From Naganishia liquefaciens (lineage: Eukaryota > Basidiomycota > Tremellomycetes > Filobasidiales > Filobasidiaceae): a DNA stretch of 64,000 bases. A program made the translations under genes and the position numbers. The notes under the pieces were generated by a model, which had not been told where the DNA came from, ran no database searches, and worked only from the letters and a program-made list of their open reading frames with translations. The stretch lies in the NCBI GenBank assembly GCA_013423385.1, contig BLZA01000040.1:434001-498000 (forward strand). The letters run 5' to 3'. Positions 47,519-57,941 of the stretch are shown one piece after another; positions within the stretch are counted from its first letter, which is position 1; each line of letters starts with the position of its first letter.

Positions 47519-48686
47519 ATGTCCTTAGAACCTCAACAGATCACGGCATCCATACGCCGCCGCCTTGCCGATTTGCAGACCTATCAGCTGCCACGGCTAC
47601 GCGAATGCAAGGGCCCAATCGACCTGCAACGCGAGCTGTCCGCAGAGCTCAAGGAGGATATACGGAGGATCAAGCGGAGTCTGAATGTGGGTGGCATTCG
47701 AGTCAGTCGAAGACTTGTGCTCACACTCTGTTTGGCAGGAACTGGACGCGCTTGCATACGAGCAGCCGACAGAGAGGGAGAGGACACAGTTGATGGAGAT
47801 ATGCAAAGAGCTCGAAGGAGACCTGGATCAGTGAGTTCGGTCAATTCGTGTAAAGTATTAGTGCCTCTGATCGGTCCCAAGAGTCCACCGTGACTATCGA
47901 GAAGCACTGCTCGAATCAACGCGCAAAATCAAAGCAGCTACCGCCGCCACGTACGAATTGCTGCCAGAGACATCTACGGCTGAAAGTGCGCCAATATCAA
48001 AGGCTGCATCGACAAGCCATTTGCATGGGTGGGTAGAGGTGCGTGCATAAGGATGTAAGCTTATCTCTATGACGTTTAGGCAAGACGATGCGCTGCAAAC
48101 CAAGACCAACGAAGTGACGGATGCCCTTCGGCGGACAGCGGCCAGCATGCGAGCGGAACTCGACCGGTCAGTCATGGCGACGCAGTTGCTGGGTAGGTGA
48201 CCAAGCTTCCTGCCGTGATTACGCTAATAATATCTGGTAGATGAATCCTCACAGACTCTTCGATCAACCACGGGCTTATACGACACCTATTCCAACCTTC
48301 TCACAACGTCAACCCGCCTTGTGAAACAACTCGAAAAGGCAGATTGGTACGACAAGCTCATCATCTTTTGCGCACTCGGCTTCTTCTTCCTCGTCGTCGC
48401 CTTTATTATCAAGCGTCGCGTGCTGGATCGCGCCGTGAATGGCGTCGGATGGTGGATTGGCGGATCGTATCGGTTGATGACGGGACAATGGAAGGGCAAG
48501 GCGGCGCGCGCGGCGGCGACGAAGGGCAAGGACGCGGTGCAGAGTGCTGTCGCGGCTAGTAGTGTGGCATCCGCGATAGGCAGTAGAGTGTCCGAAGCTG
48601 CCAGTCAAGTGTTTTCAACGCAGGTGGAAGCTCCAGTGACAGGCATATCGGAGGTGAGGGGTGGGCGGATACGTAATGAATTGTAG
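47519..48686 (+). CDS. SEC20: Sec20-family SNARE (BNIP1 homologue)
   Basis: A Q-SNARE of Golgi-to-ER retrograde transport that pairs with Ufe1, Use1 and Sec22 and binds the Dsl1 tether. ATG at 47519 (MSLEPQQITASIRRRLADLQ). Introns in the first half join helical segments: SAELKEDIRRIKRSLN, then ELDALAYEQPTERERTQLME, then DYREALLESTRKIKAATAAT. The SNARE region is ALRRTAASMRAELDRSVMAT, then DESSQTLRSTTGLYDTYSNL, then LVKQLEKADWYDKL. It is followed by one transmembrane helix (IIFCALGFFFLVVAFIIKRR) and a basic/Ala-rich lumenal tail ending GGRIRNEL. The pattern of heptads, short DWYDKL linker and C-proximal helix matches Sec20. The tail RNEL could act as a weak HDEL-like retrieval signal (inference). 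TAG is at about 48684-48686. Confidence 0.9.
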
Positions 48687-49074
48687 GCTTGTCACTGCTG
48701 TGCAACGATGTCATGGGGAGTTAGGAATTTTGCGCTATTGCAGCGAGTCGTGGGACTGTATGGCGATGCGAAAACAAAATAAGGACGAACCTTTTACGAT
48801 AGCTCGACAGATGGCAAGACGGCCATGTTTGTATGCAGATGTATCACGCGGGGGGTACAACATTCGACAAGTAGCCCTAAGTAGACCGTCTGCGCGCTGT
48901 CGAGTCCTTTTTGACAAGCATCTTGAGACAAAGGGCACTGCAAAGACCTCTTGACCTTATACGATCGGAACAAATTATCCATATTCTTTACAACACAAAA
49001 GCAACATGGTCGCATACGGATGATGCAATACAACGAGCAGACGCATCCATTCTCAAGTACGTCGAATACCAACC
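48687..49074. other. Convergent 3' intergenic region
   Basis: 388 bp between the stops of SEC20 (+) and the CLASP gene (-). It should be the two 3' UTRs; no other feature is seen. Confidence 0.4.
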
Positions 49075-52000
49075 TCAATTCAGCACGCGCGGCCGGGGCG
49101 GCGTCGACAGCGGCGTCGTACTGGGTCTGCGCGCGTTCACAGTCAGCTGCACTGTACGTTCCGGTGAAGGCTCCGGCGAGAACGCCTTGTTCTCAAAGAA
49201 TTCTGAGAGCTGTTTGATTTTGGGAGACTTGGATTTGGGCGTCGCCATCTTGCGCGGAACCGACATCTGGTTGGGGGACGCGGCCGGACCGAGAGGCATG
49301 CGTTTTGCTGGCGAGGGAGTGACGTGTACCGATTCGATGGGGGAGTCCAGTTCGGGTCCTTCGAGGTCAATGAGATTGACCTTGATGGGCGACTCGGTGT
49401 CGGCAGGTTCAACCGCCGGCGTGGCTGCCGCCGGGGTCTCGCTGGTGTCTTTATCCGTTTGCTCAAATCCCCTGGAGCTGTTCTCCTTTGCGGAAAGCTG
49501 AGACGTTGGTGCCTCGACCGGCGTTTCCGTTTGAGCAGACACGCAGCCTTCAGCCACCGCGGCTTTCACGTCGTCCTGAATTGATTCGTCTTTGATGACC
49601 CGTGCACCAGTAGCATGATCGCTTTCAGATTCGTTGAATTTGTCAATCGCATCGCCAACCGGATCCGCGACAGTTGTCGCAAGAGGTACCGTTGACTCGC
49701 CATTCTCCCGCGGTACATCCGATGCCACGCGCTCGTCCGCCTCGATCGCCACTTCCATCACCGTCGCAAACGGATCCTCCGCTTGATCCTCTTCCCCTCT
49801 CGGGGTCTTGACGCGCCTTGGCGCGGGACTCTCGGGCAAGGGCACATTCGCGGGCTCCACGACGGCGGCCGGCGCGGCAGACGCCTTGACCCTCGGCCTC
49901 GACTCCGGTCCGGCTCCCGTCGTCGTCGCTGATGCAGGACGCGCCTTGCTCGTCGGCATGAACACGGGGATCGGCGGTTTCAGCTTGAGTCGCGGCCGGC
50001 GCGGCGAGACGATCGGTTTCGCCTGGGCTTGCTGTTGTTGTCGTTGCTGCTGCTGCTGTACGGTCGTAGCCGGTGTGGCGCCACTGCTGCTGCCCGTCGT
50101 TTGCGGCACAAGACTATCCGGCAGCGCACGTTGAACGACTTTTGCCCCTGAGCTTGCCGTGGGAGCGGTAAGACCGCCTGATCGGGCCCCGCCGGTGGCG
50201 CTCCGCCCGACGGTCCGTCGCGGCTCCGCTGCGGGCCGCATGGTGGAAGAGCTTGCGTGCGTCGTTGCGCTCGATGACGTCGGTCGGAAAAACTGCCGCG
50301 TCTTGGTCGTCCCGCCCGGATTCGTCGTGATCACTTTTACGTTGCCAGTTCGACTCGCCGCTGCCGGTGGCTGCGCGGTCACATTCACGTCCGCCTGACC
50401 CTCGCCATCCACCTTGGCAGAGTCACTCGACCCGTGCACCCCGGCCGACGCCGTTGCGCTCTGCCCCACCATCCTCGGCGGCTTCACCGGCGCCCTCCCG
50501 GCTCCAACACTGCGCGCGCCCACTCCAATCGTCGCCGAAGTCGACACGACGCGTCCACCACTGGCGGTAGCAGGCCGAACAGCTCCCCCCTGTGGCCTGC
50601 CCATCCCAAGTCCCGGGGCCGGGACAACATGCGTCATCCCACTGACGACTCGGGCGCGTCTGACGGCTCCTACGCCGGTGCCTGATGCGGCGGCCCGTTG
50701 AGCAGGCTGTGTGCGCGGCGCGGATGATGTCGAGCCGATGAGGTCCGGGGTGGAAGTATGCGTGATGACGCGTGGTCGGGTAGCCGAGATGGCCAAGGCG
50801 GGTGCGCTGCCCTCGGTCGATCCATCGTCGTCGTCTGCTTGTGCTTCCTCCGCAAGCTGCTCGTTGCCCAACACATTGGCAACCGATACCGATCTATTGA
50901 TACCCGCGCGCAAAGCGGTCGACGACGACGACGAGGACGGGACGGCCGCCGACGTGGACCGAAGGAGAAACGGTCGAATGCCGTTGCCCGTCGTCTCTGT
51001 CGTCGTTGACCCAGTCCGCCCGAGTCCGCGCATGGCCTGCATGTTCCGATCCCGTGGAACTTCCGCCGCCGTCGTGGCAGCGTTCCGGGTCATGGCCGGA
51101 CGATGGGTTCCCCCCTGCGTCGGAGCGGTCGTCGTCTGCGCCAGGGGATGCCTTGCGCCGCGTGCAGCGGGCGCGGGCGCCGGGAAGAGTGTCCGCGCGG
51201 TGGATGATTTCGATTGAGAAATGTCGAGGTATTTCTTGATGGTCGGCGTCAAGGGTGCAGTGAACCTGTCCCGCCCACGTTAGTCAGTCACGCCAAGAGC
51301 AACGGAATCACGTCCGAGCCGCGTCGACTCACTGTTCGATCCGCTCGGGCCATTTCGCCTCGAACACGCCCCACATGCGTTTCCCGATTTTGCGCACCTC
51401 GGCATCCTTTTCCGTCGCCATCCGCTTCATGGCGGCCTCCAACTCGACGACCCCTCGCGCGCCGATAACCTCGCGTGGCCACTCGCGCGTCATCTTTTCG
51501 AGCGCGGCGCCACAGCTGCGCCGACATGCTTCGTTCTTATCCTCGATTCCCGGCTTGATGAGCGAGATGAGACTGGGGGCGGGGCAGTGCGTGATAATGG
51601 TCATGACGCATTTTTCCGCGCGGCGTAGGTAGACCTTGTTGGGACGGGCGAGGAGACGGATGAGCGGCGGAATGTAGAGCGGTGTGAGCGGCTGAAATTG
51701 GTGGGCAAGGCGCGGGGCCATGCTGGTGAGAAAGTCGGTGGCAACGCCCGAGAGACGTCCTCGATCGGAGAGCATCTGCGGGGTGGGATCGTCAGCATGG
51801 GCGCGGAAAGCTGCTTTGCAGGTCCGGAAGTCCTTGCATGCGGCGCCTCCTCTATTGCCGCTGAATTCGACGACAAGGGTATTGTCGGTGCCTTTGCTCC
51901 CTCGTGCTGTTCTCGGCCTGTGTAGGATGAATGGGCCGTGGGAAATCTGTTCCTTGCCTGCAGCGCTAGCAATCTTGCTAAACTCGACAAGAGGTATGCT

Positions 52001-53071
52001 CGCTGCGCTCGATAGGAGGTTTTCTCGCTGCGCTTGGTAAAAGATCTTCTCGCTCGGCTCGAGAACATCCTGGACCGTCCCGCGACGGCCTCGAAGAAGC
52101 CTTGCCTGCGGCACTGCAAGTGTCGCTCCGCTCGACAGGAGATATTCTCGCTGCCGCTCGATAGGAGGTACCCTCGCTGCCGCTCGACGAGAGATATTTC
52201 TCGGCCGTCCGCCGACGGCCCCCGGGGGATCCTTGCCTGCGATGCTGGTATTCTCGTTCCGCTGGACAAGAGATGTATCCTCGTTTCGTGCAAGGAGAGA
52301 AGTGTTCTCGCTCCGCTCGACGGGACAGGGATTCTCGCTCCACTCGGTGAAGTTCTCGCAGACCTCGCCTACGGCGCCTTGTTCTCTCGCTTCGCTCCAT
52401 GAGAGAGGTATTCTCGCTCCCTTCGATCGCTCGGAGGGTTCCTCGCTTCGCTCGACGAGACAGGGATACTCGCGCGCCCTACGCCGCGCTCGAGAATCTT
52501 CGCCTGCGGCGCTGGAACTCTCGCTCCCTCCGGTCGCTCGGAGGTGTTCTCGCACGCCCCGCGGCGCGCTCGGCAATCTTGGCCTGCGGCGCTGGTATTC
52601 CTCGCTTCGCTCGACGAGACAGGGATGCTCGCACGCCCTACGGCGCGCTCGAAAAAGCCTTGCCTGCGGCGCCTTGTTCTCTCGCTACGCTCGAGGGTGT
52701 TCTCGCTCCCTCCGGTCGCCCGGAATGCTCGCTTCGCTCGCGCTCGCGCTCGCGCTCAGACTCACACATTCCACCACCCTCCCCCCCCATCCCTTCCCGC
52801 CCACCCCGTCCACATACACCCCTGGAAACCTATACCCTCCTCCCCTCGTCACCGCCGCAAACCTCGCAATCCCCCTCTCCATCCTCTCCCACGTCTCTTC
52901 CCGTTCCTCTCCCTCGAGCGCCTGCCCGAGCTTTTCGAGTTCCTCCACGAGGCATTCGACGGTCGGGCACTGCAACGGCGACGGCGCCCGGCGCATCAGC
53001 TCTGCCTCTCCTACAAGACATTCAGCGGCACTCACGGGGATCTTGTCGTCTGGTCCTACTGCCTTGACCAT
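49075..53071 (-). CDS. CLASP/TOG-domain microtubule-associated protein
   Basis: Three exons: 53071-52766, 51775 to about 51333, and about 51268-49075. The first exon (MVKAVGPDDKIPVS) joins the second in phase across a 990-bp intron, giving ERGIARFAAVTRGGGYRF and VVEC-MLSDRGRLSGVATDFL. The helical repeats that follow are TOG/CLASP type: LYIPPLIRLLARPNKVYLRR, KCVMTIITHCPAPSLISLIK, GIEDKNEACRRSCGAALEKM and KDAEVRKIGKRMWGVFEAKW. Exon 3 begins FTAPLTPTIKKYLDISQSKS and then becomes about 700 residues of Ser/Thr/Ala/Pro-rich disordered sequence with a polyQ patch (QQQQQRQQQQAQAKP). It ends STTPLSTPPRPRVLN. CLASP family members bind plus ends and stabilise spindle and cortical microtubules. Only one TOG array is present, so it is smaller than Stu1/Peg1. 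Confidence 0.82.
51949..52757. repeat. Composite GC-rich minisatellite inside the CLASP first intron
   Basis: About 800 bp of degenerate tandem units. The basic unit is 25-27 bp, of the form CTCGACRAGAKRTATTCTCG followed by CTCCG. Every few units it is broken by a second, longer module containing CCTTGCCTGCGGCGCC-like sequence, recognisable near 51955, 52097, 52230, 52360, 52496, 52570 and 52656. Roughly 15-20 short units can be recognised by eye. It lies wholly within the predicted intron 51776-52765 and ends in a CGCTCG microrepeat just before the donor. The array is nearly free of stops in several frames on both strands, which creates long but spurious open frames. Confidence 0.85.
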
Positions 53072-53320
53072 GATGTCGTGTGTGCGTGCAACGAGAGGTG
53101 GCTTTGTGGTAGATGGTAGATGGTAGATGGTATCACATTGCGTTTGTTGACAAGCGGGATAGTGTTGAGTGAGCATCTACCGAGTGGGGCGCACCCCGCT
53201 GACTAATCACAGCAGAGAGCGGGAGGGGATAGCAGCAGGGGTATAGCAGCGGAGGCAGTCTTGCCATCCCCCTTCCCCCCTTCTCCCTTCCCTCCCCTCC
53301 CCTTGCCCATTCGAGCCATC
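53072..53320. promoter_or_regulatory. Short divergent promoter with a TAGATGG microrepeat
   Basis: 249 bp between the divergent starts of the CLASP and adenylate kinase genes. A 7-bp TAGATGG unit is repeated about three to four times at 53105-53130. A pyrimidine-rich tract (53265-53305) lies just before the adenylate kinase ATG. Confidence 0.5.
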
Positions 53321-54801
53321 ATGTCCCTCCGCACCGCCATCCCACGCACCCTACTCCTTCCCCGCCGCATCCCCTTCCCCGCCCGTGCCACCTCGCTCCG
53401 TCGCGCATCGACCACGGCAACCCGGCCCGTCTCCACGCCCGCCTCGGGACAGAGCATCGACGATCAGCTCAAGCAGTCGCTCGTTCAGGCCAAGCAGCGT
53501 ACGACCGGCAGTGGAGGACAGCCCGTCGAGGATGGTTTGCGGATCTTGATATTTGGGAAACCCGTGCGTTCGTGTGATGTCGGCCTTGCGCGCGTCCGGT
53601 CCGAGGAGGGGGGGGGCCTTGCAGCTGATCGGCGGAGCGTGTTTATTCCCCGTGACAGGGCTCGGGAAAGGGTACTCTCTCGGCGCGGCTCGTGCAAAAG
53701 TATGACTTGCATTTCATTTCGACGGGGGATGTCTTGCGACGGGAAATCATGAACAAGACGCGCGTGGGCAAGGAAGCCGAGGGAATCGTCGCGAGTGGTG
53801 GTGAGCTCCGCGGCTTGGCCCACTTGGGGGCTGGGCGTCGACACAGCTGATACGAGGTTTTTTTGTCTCCACGAGGCCTCATCTCGGATGAACTGATGCT
53901 TCAGATTGTCGAAACAGAACTTGACAAGCTCAAGGGAAAGGTGACCCCGCGCCGGCCCCGGCACCACCGCGCATCCTTCGTCCGGCTCACCTCTTCCTAC
54001 GCTTTTGCATACGATAGAGCTGGATCCTCGATGGTTTCCCGCGCACACTGCGTCAAGCCGGGCTACTCGATAGCGCGTTGAACGAGCAAGGCAGGCCGTT
54101 GAATATGATCATTCATCTGGCCGTCCCCGATGCCGTGATCATGAAGCGGATCTCAGGCGAGTAGAGACCACGGGCGGCAACGGCGGGCCCCCCTCGGTGC
54201 CCTGCTGAATGATGCTGAACCTTTCTGCCTTTCCGCTCGGGGGTTTCAGCGCGATGGGTGCACCTGCCGTCCGGGAGGGTGTACAATACCCAGTTCAAGG
54301 GTTCGGCGCCCAAGGTTCCCGGTCTCGACGACGAGACGGGCGAACCGCTCACGCGTCGGCCTGATGATCGTCCGGTACGTTTCCGCAATTCCTCGAGATG
54401 GCCGTACCTACCAAGCCGTTTTGCCCCCCCCCCGCTCCCCGCAGGAAACCTTCCAGCGCCGTCTCGACGCATTCTACGAATCCACGTCGCCCTTGCTCGA
54501 CTACTTTGCGCACAAGCACCCGGAGAGCCTGCACGAGCTCGCCGGAGCCACATCAGACGAGGTCCGCCACGCTTCTTCCCACCCTGCCCCCTTTTCCTAT
54601 CATGCGCAACCAGAGGGACAGGACCTGACGCTTACCCTTGCCGCTGCTCCTTCCGACAATATCGCCGGCGTCGAAAAGATTTGGCCGCAGCTCGAGGCGT
54701 TGATCGATCCGTATGGGATCCAAAGGGAAAGACGGTTGCCGGTCGAGGAGGAGGAGGTCAAGCATACGAGGGAGGTGGCGGATGATTTGAGGGACAAGTA
54801 G
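53321..54801 (+). CDS. ADK2: Adenylate kinase family, mitochondrial GTP:AMP phosphotransferase type
   Basis: Transfers phosphate between nucleoside triphosphate and AMP; the AK3/Adk2 branch acts in the mitochondrial matrix. ATG at 53321 gives an Arg/Pro/Ser-rich presequence ([20 protein letters not shown]). Six or more exons splice in phase to the kinase: P-loop [22 protein letters not shown]-binding [38 protein letters not shown], and [20 protein letters not shown]. The LID starts [18 protein letters not shown] and continues [20 protein letters not shown]. No four-Cys zinc finger is seen in the LID. The intron at 54157-54249 uses a GC donor (GC-AG); the joined codons give the conserved ARW. 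A possible 60-nt in-frame intron after ATSDE is undecided. The tail ends [11 protein letters not shown] 54799-54801. Confidence 0.93.
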
Positions 54802-55028
54802 CGGTGAGCGGGGGATGTTTTTTTTTGGTTGTATAGCATGGCGTGATGGGAGGAGTTTCCAGAGGACGTCGGATCCGACGTGATGACCGCAGCGGCTCAA
54901 GTCGCCCCCAAGAGGAGACGGCACGAAAGCAAGGGATTATGAGCATACACTGTGTGTCAAATTACAAAAACAGCCTCTCGAATTGTCCATTCCCGGAGTA
55001 CATGCCCCCGCCCCGAGCAGCCGTCCTA

Positions 55029-55804
55029 TCATGCTACGTGCGTTCCAAACGCAACAGCCAACATGACAGCCACAGATATACCCAACGACGTCGTCACCGT
55101 GCGCGATGCCCCACTGACATAGTTATCGCCCGGACCCTGATCTGCCATCGCGCAAAAAAAGAATCACCGTCAGTACCGCGTCCCCCAGCTCTTTCTGGTA
55201 GACTCGACTCACTCTTGGCACCCGTGCTGCCCGGATCTGGAGCCGTCACGGTGGTATCTGACCCGGCGTTGCCGCCCGCGAGCGTGCCCGAGAGGGTCTT
55301 GAGTGGTGTTTGCGAGGTGGATGTTTTGGATGATGCAGCCGAGGCGGTGACCTGTCCGAGGGCGAGGCTCAGAATGATTAGGCCCGAGATATCCATGCAA
55401 GGGTTCCCGATCATGGATCTTACATTCATCACGGTGGTGTACGATACGGTGGCATTCTGAGTGCCTGACAACTGACCGAGTGACAAGACTGCATGAGCAA
55501 AAATGTGTGAAAAACTCGGGCCGCCGCCGCCGCGAGGGCTTACAGAATACGTAACGATCGTCGTCCTACTCGGTGCCACGGTCGTCGCATTCCCCGACGC
55601 ACTGTTCGACACTGAGGCCGACCCCGACCCCGATCCCGACGCGGACGCCGTGGGCGAAGATGACCCGGAAGACGCCGCCTGCGACCCGCTCGAGCTGCCG
55701 GATGGAGATACCGACGAAGAGGAAGCCGATTCCTGGGCGTGCGCGAGGCTGGTCATCACAACAAGGAGAGCCAGGATGGCGAATAGGTAGCTGAAAGAGC
55801 GCAT
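55029..55804 (-). CDS. Small GPI-anchored Ser-rich cell-wall/surface protein
   Basis: ATG at 55804 starts a clear signal peptide (MRSFSYLFAILALLVVMTSL, cleavage near AHA-QES). A Ser/Gly/Ala-rich stretch follows (SGSSSGSQAASSGSSSPTAS) with a few N-x-S/T sites, suited to dense O-mannosylation. Three introns join the parts: RTTIVTYS to LSGTQNATVSYTTVMN, then VTASAASSKTSTSQTPLKTL and SDTTVTAPDPGSTGAK, then NQGPGDNYVSGASRTVTTS. The end is a hydrophobic C-terminal segment (LGISVAVMLAVAFGTHVA) with the stop at 55029-55031, typical of a GPI-attachment signal with a small-residue omega site nearby. The mature protein would be only about 130 residues. Its role is unknown. It resembles the short GPI-anchored Ser-rich proteins common in basidiomycete yeasts. 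Confidence 0.8.
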
Positions 55805-56609
55805 TGTGGTGGTGATAGCTGGGCCGTTGGACGAGCAGGGAGATGACAGACAGAACGGTGTCAAGAGAGTTGAATCACCGTCTACTCCCTCTCCTCCCTC
55901 AGACTCGCGCGTCTCGGTGCAATCGAGTTTCACAGCCTTTTGTTTTATTAGCGCCGACGCCGGCAGACGCCGTGTAGGGCGGGGCGCTATATGTAGGGCA
56001 TCCGCCACGCATCGTCGCAATGCTCATCACCTCGTACTGTTCAGCAAGCCTCTGCGTGTGTGTGAACAGATGTCAGCGGGGAACGAACCACTCCCTTTGG
56101 CACATGCAATGTTTTCGGCACTGCCTAGTATCGCGGGACCGTTGTGATTCCCGTGCCGACTCTAGCCGATCCGTGTGACTACCATTCTTTAATCCCATGG
56201 TATACGATACAAACACATTTACAGCCCCGCGGTATTCGATTTCAACAACAACAAGACAACGGATACATGCGCGACCAACTGTCCGCTCGAGAAATATACG
56301 CAACCTCGCCAGGCAAATGATCTCTAGCCACAACCAGAATCCTGATCCCGCTTGGAATCTTTGATCACGCATCGCCTCGACACGCGGCGCACAGCACCGG
56401 TCCTCTGAAGGCAATCTTGCATTCCGCACCAGGCGGGAACAAGATTCCGACGAGGATGCGGGATTCCCCGGTCTTCCAGAGACGGGGAATGAATTTGGCG
56501 AGCGATTGTTGTCAGGATAAACGGATATGTCGGCAAAGCGAGAGCGACAGGTCAATGTAGTGCCAAGTTGATGCGAGTTGCTGATCTTTTTCGAGTCAAT
56601 TCCAACGCC
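55805..56609. other. Intergenic: GPI-protein promoter and glucanase 3' side
   Basis: About 800 bp. Open frames such as 56073-56555 (minus) have no recognisable domain. It probably holds the GPI-protein promoter (55805 to about 56050) and the glucanase 3' UTR. Confidence 0.4.
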
Positions 56610-57941
56610 TTACAATGCCGTCGTCGAGTTGAAGTACTTGACGTACGCCACCTCCCAGTAGGCGTTCTGGAACGCATTACCATTGTTGAGAACGTAATCG
56701 GAACACGTAGAGTAGCCGGTCATGGCAGCGCAAGACTGGTCCTGACCGGCGTAACCGGCATAGTTCCAGACATTATCGGCTCCGGCCCAGTCACCGCAGA
56801 AGGTGGTGTCAAAGATGTTGAAGTGGTCGTAGAAGTATTGGTAAGGGTTGCACTCCGTCGAGGGGAAGTCGGCGACGGGCGTTCCCCACGTGGAAGGCAT
56901 CGGCTGTTCGGCAGTGATATCGGCGGGAATAGAGTTTCGGTTGAACCACCAGATCTTGATGCCTTCCTTGTCCCACTTCATGGCGACGACACCACCGCCA
57001 ACGGCGTTGTAGCCCTCGCCGTAGCCGTCCGTGTGGTAGGTATCACGCACACCGCAGCCTTGGTTCGAGGTTTCGTACGAAGCGCAGTTGAACTGGTCAA
57101 AGTTACCGGTCGTCAACTTGCCCTGCATCTCCATCTCGCTCTCGACCATTCTGCAGCCGGAACCGGTGTGGAGCGAGATTTGGTTCTGGCTGAAAGCGTT
57201 GACACCCTCGAGGATGTCAATCTCTCCGCCGTACGGCCAGTTGGGGCCGTTCGACCACCAAGCGGGCCATGTTCCGCATCCGACGGGCATGTGAACGGCG
57301 TCCATCAGGACGAGACCACCGGTATACACCAAGTTGCCGTGGATTCGGACAGACTTTCGGCCGCCCTGAACGTTTTGCGTCGTGTCGACCTTCATGATGG
57401 CGTTGCCCTTGTCATTGATCGAGATCAAGCCCTCGTTCCACGCGGTACCGGCGTCGACATAGTGCACCGTTCCGTGAGTCGGGTCGTCCCACGACCAGAA
57501 CGACCAGTGATCAAAGAACGAGTTGCCGGACCAGTTTTCAGTCATTGTCCATTCCGAGTTGTAGCTCGTGCCGGCCGACGTTGTCGCGGCCGGGGCGGAA
57601 GAAGAGGTCGACGTGGCTTGCCAGGATGACGTTGCGTCAGTGTTGACGCCCCATCCGTTGCCAAGCGAGGCCGTCGATGAAGGGCCCGAGGTCGAGAGCG
57701 TCGCCGTGGCATTGTTCGGACGAGCCACACACGAGTTCTTCCTCTTCTTGACCTTGCGCTTGGTCTTGTCCGAGTTGGCTCGCTTTACCGGTTCCACGAC
57801 GGGGAGGTGCGGCTTTTTACCATTGCGGATACCGTGTGAGACGGTGTTTCCGCCGATCCGGGCCGAAGCGGGCTGGGCAGAGAGGGCGGAGAGGGCGATG
57901 GCCGCGAGGGGCAAAAGAGCAAAGGTGTTTGTTGGGATCAT
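56610..57941 (-). CDS. Secreted GH16 endo-beta-1,3(4)-glucanase-like glycoside hydrolase
   Basis: An intronless 443-codon gene, unlike most genes in this window. A signal peptide (MIPTNTFALLPLAAIALSAL, cleavage near residue 27) and a basic region (KRANSDKTKRKVKKRKNS) lead to a Ser/Thr-rich linker. The GH16 concanavalin-like fold spans about residues 125-440. The catalytic motif is GGEIDILEGVN, with E240 as predicted nucleophile, D242 and E245 as predicted acid/base. Flanking conserved parts are HMPVGCGTWPAWWSNGPNWP, NQISLHTGSGC and NVWNYAGYAGQDQSCAA. The end NAYWEVAYVKYFNSTTAL is characteristic of the fungal laminarinase-like subfamily. The enzyme is expected to act outside the cell on beta-1,3/1,6-glucan in wall remodelling or nutrition. 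Several Cys residues suit disulphides in a secreted enzyme. Confidence 0.95.
   Translation of the reverse strand: MIPTNTFALLPLAAIALSALSAQPASARIGGNTVSHGIRNGKKPHLPVVEPVKRANSDKTKRKVKKRKNSCVARPNNATATLSTSGPSSTASLGNGWGVNTDATSSWQATSTSSSAPAATTSAGTSYNSEWTMTENWSGNSFFDHWSFWSWDDPTHGTVHYVDAGTAWNEGLISINDKGNAIMKVDTTQNVQGGRKSVRIHGNLVYTGGLVLMDAVHMPVGCGTWPAWWSNGPNWPYGGEIDILEGVNAFSQNQISLHTGSGCRMVESEMEMQGKLTTGNFDQFNCASYETSNQGCGVRDTYHTDGYGEGYNAVGGGVVAMKWDKEGIKIWWFNRNSIPADITAEQPMPSTWGTPVADFPSTECNPYQYFYDHFNIFDTTFCGDWAGADNVWNYAGYAGQDQSCAAMTGYSTCSDYVLNNGNAFQNAYWEVAYVKYFNSTTAL

Noticed and set aside
49808-51239. Several plus-strand frames of 70-168 codons
   Set aside because: They are shadows of the low-complexity CLASP tail on the minus strand.
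52233-53126. Plus-strand 297-codon frame rich in Ser/Arg/Phe
   Set aside because: It is the complement of the CLASP first exon and its intronic minisatellite. Long openness comes from stop-poor GC-rich repeats, and there is no domain.
56610-57629. Plus-strand 353-codon frame with Val/Arg-rich sequence
   Set aside because: It is the antisense shadow of the intronless GH16 gene; codon bias of the true gene keeps the opposite frame open.
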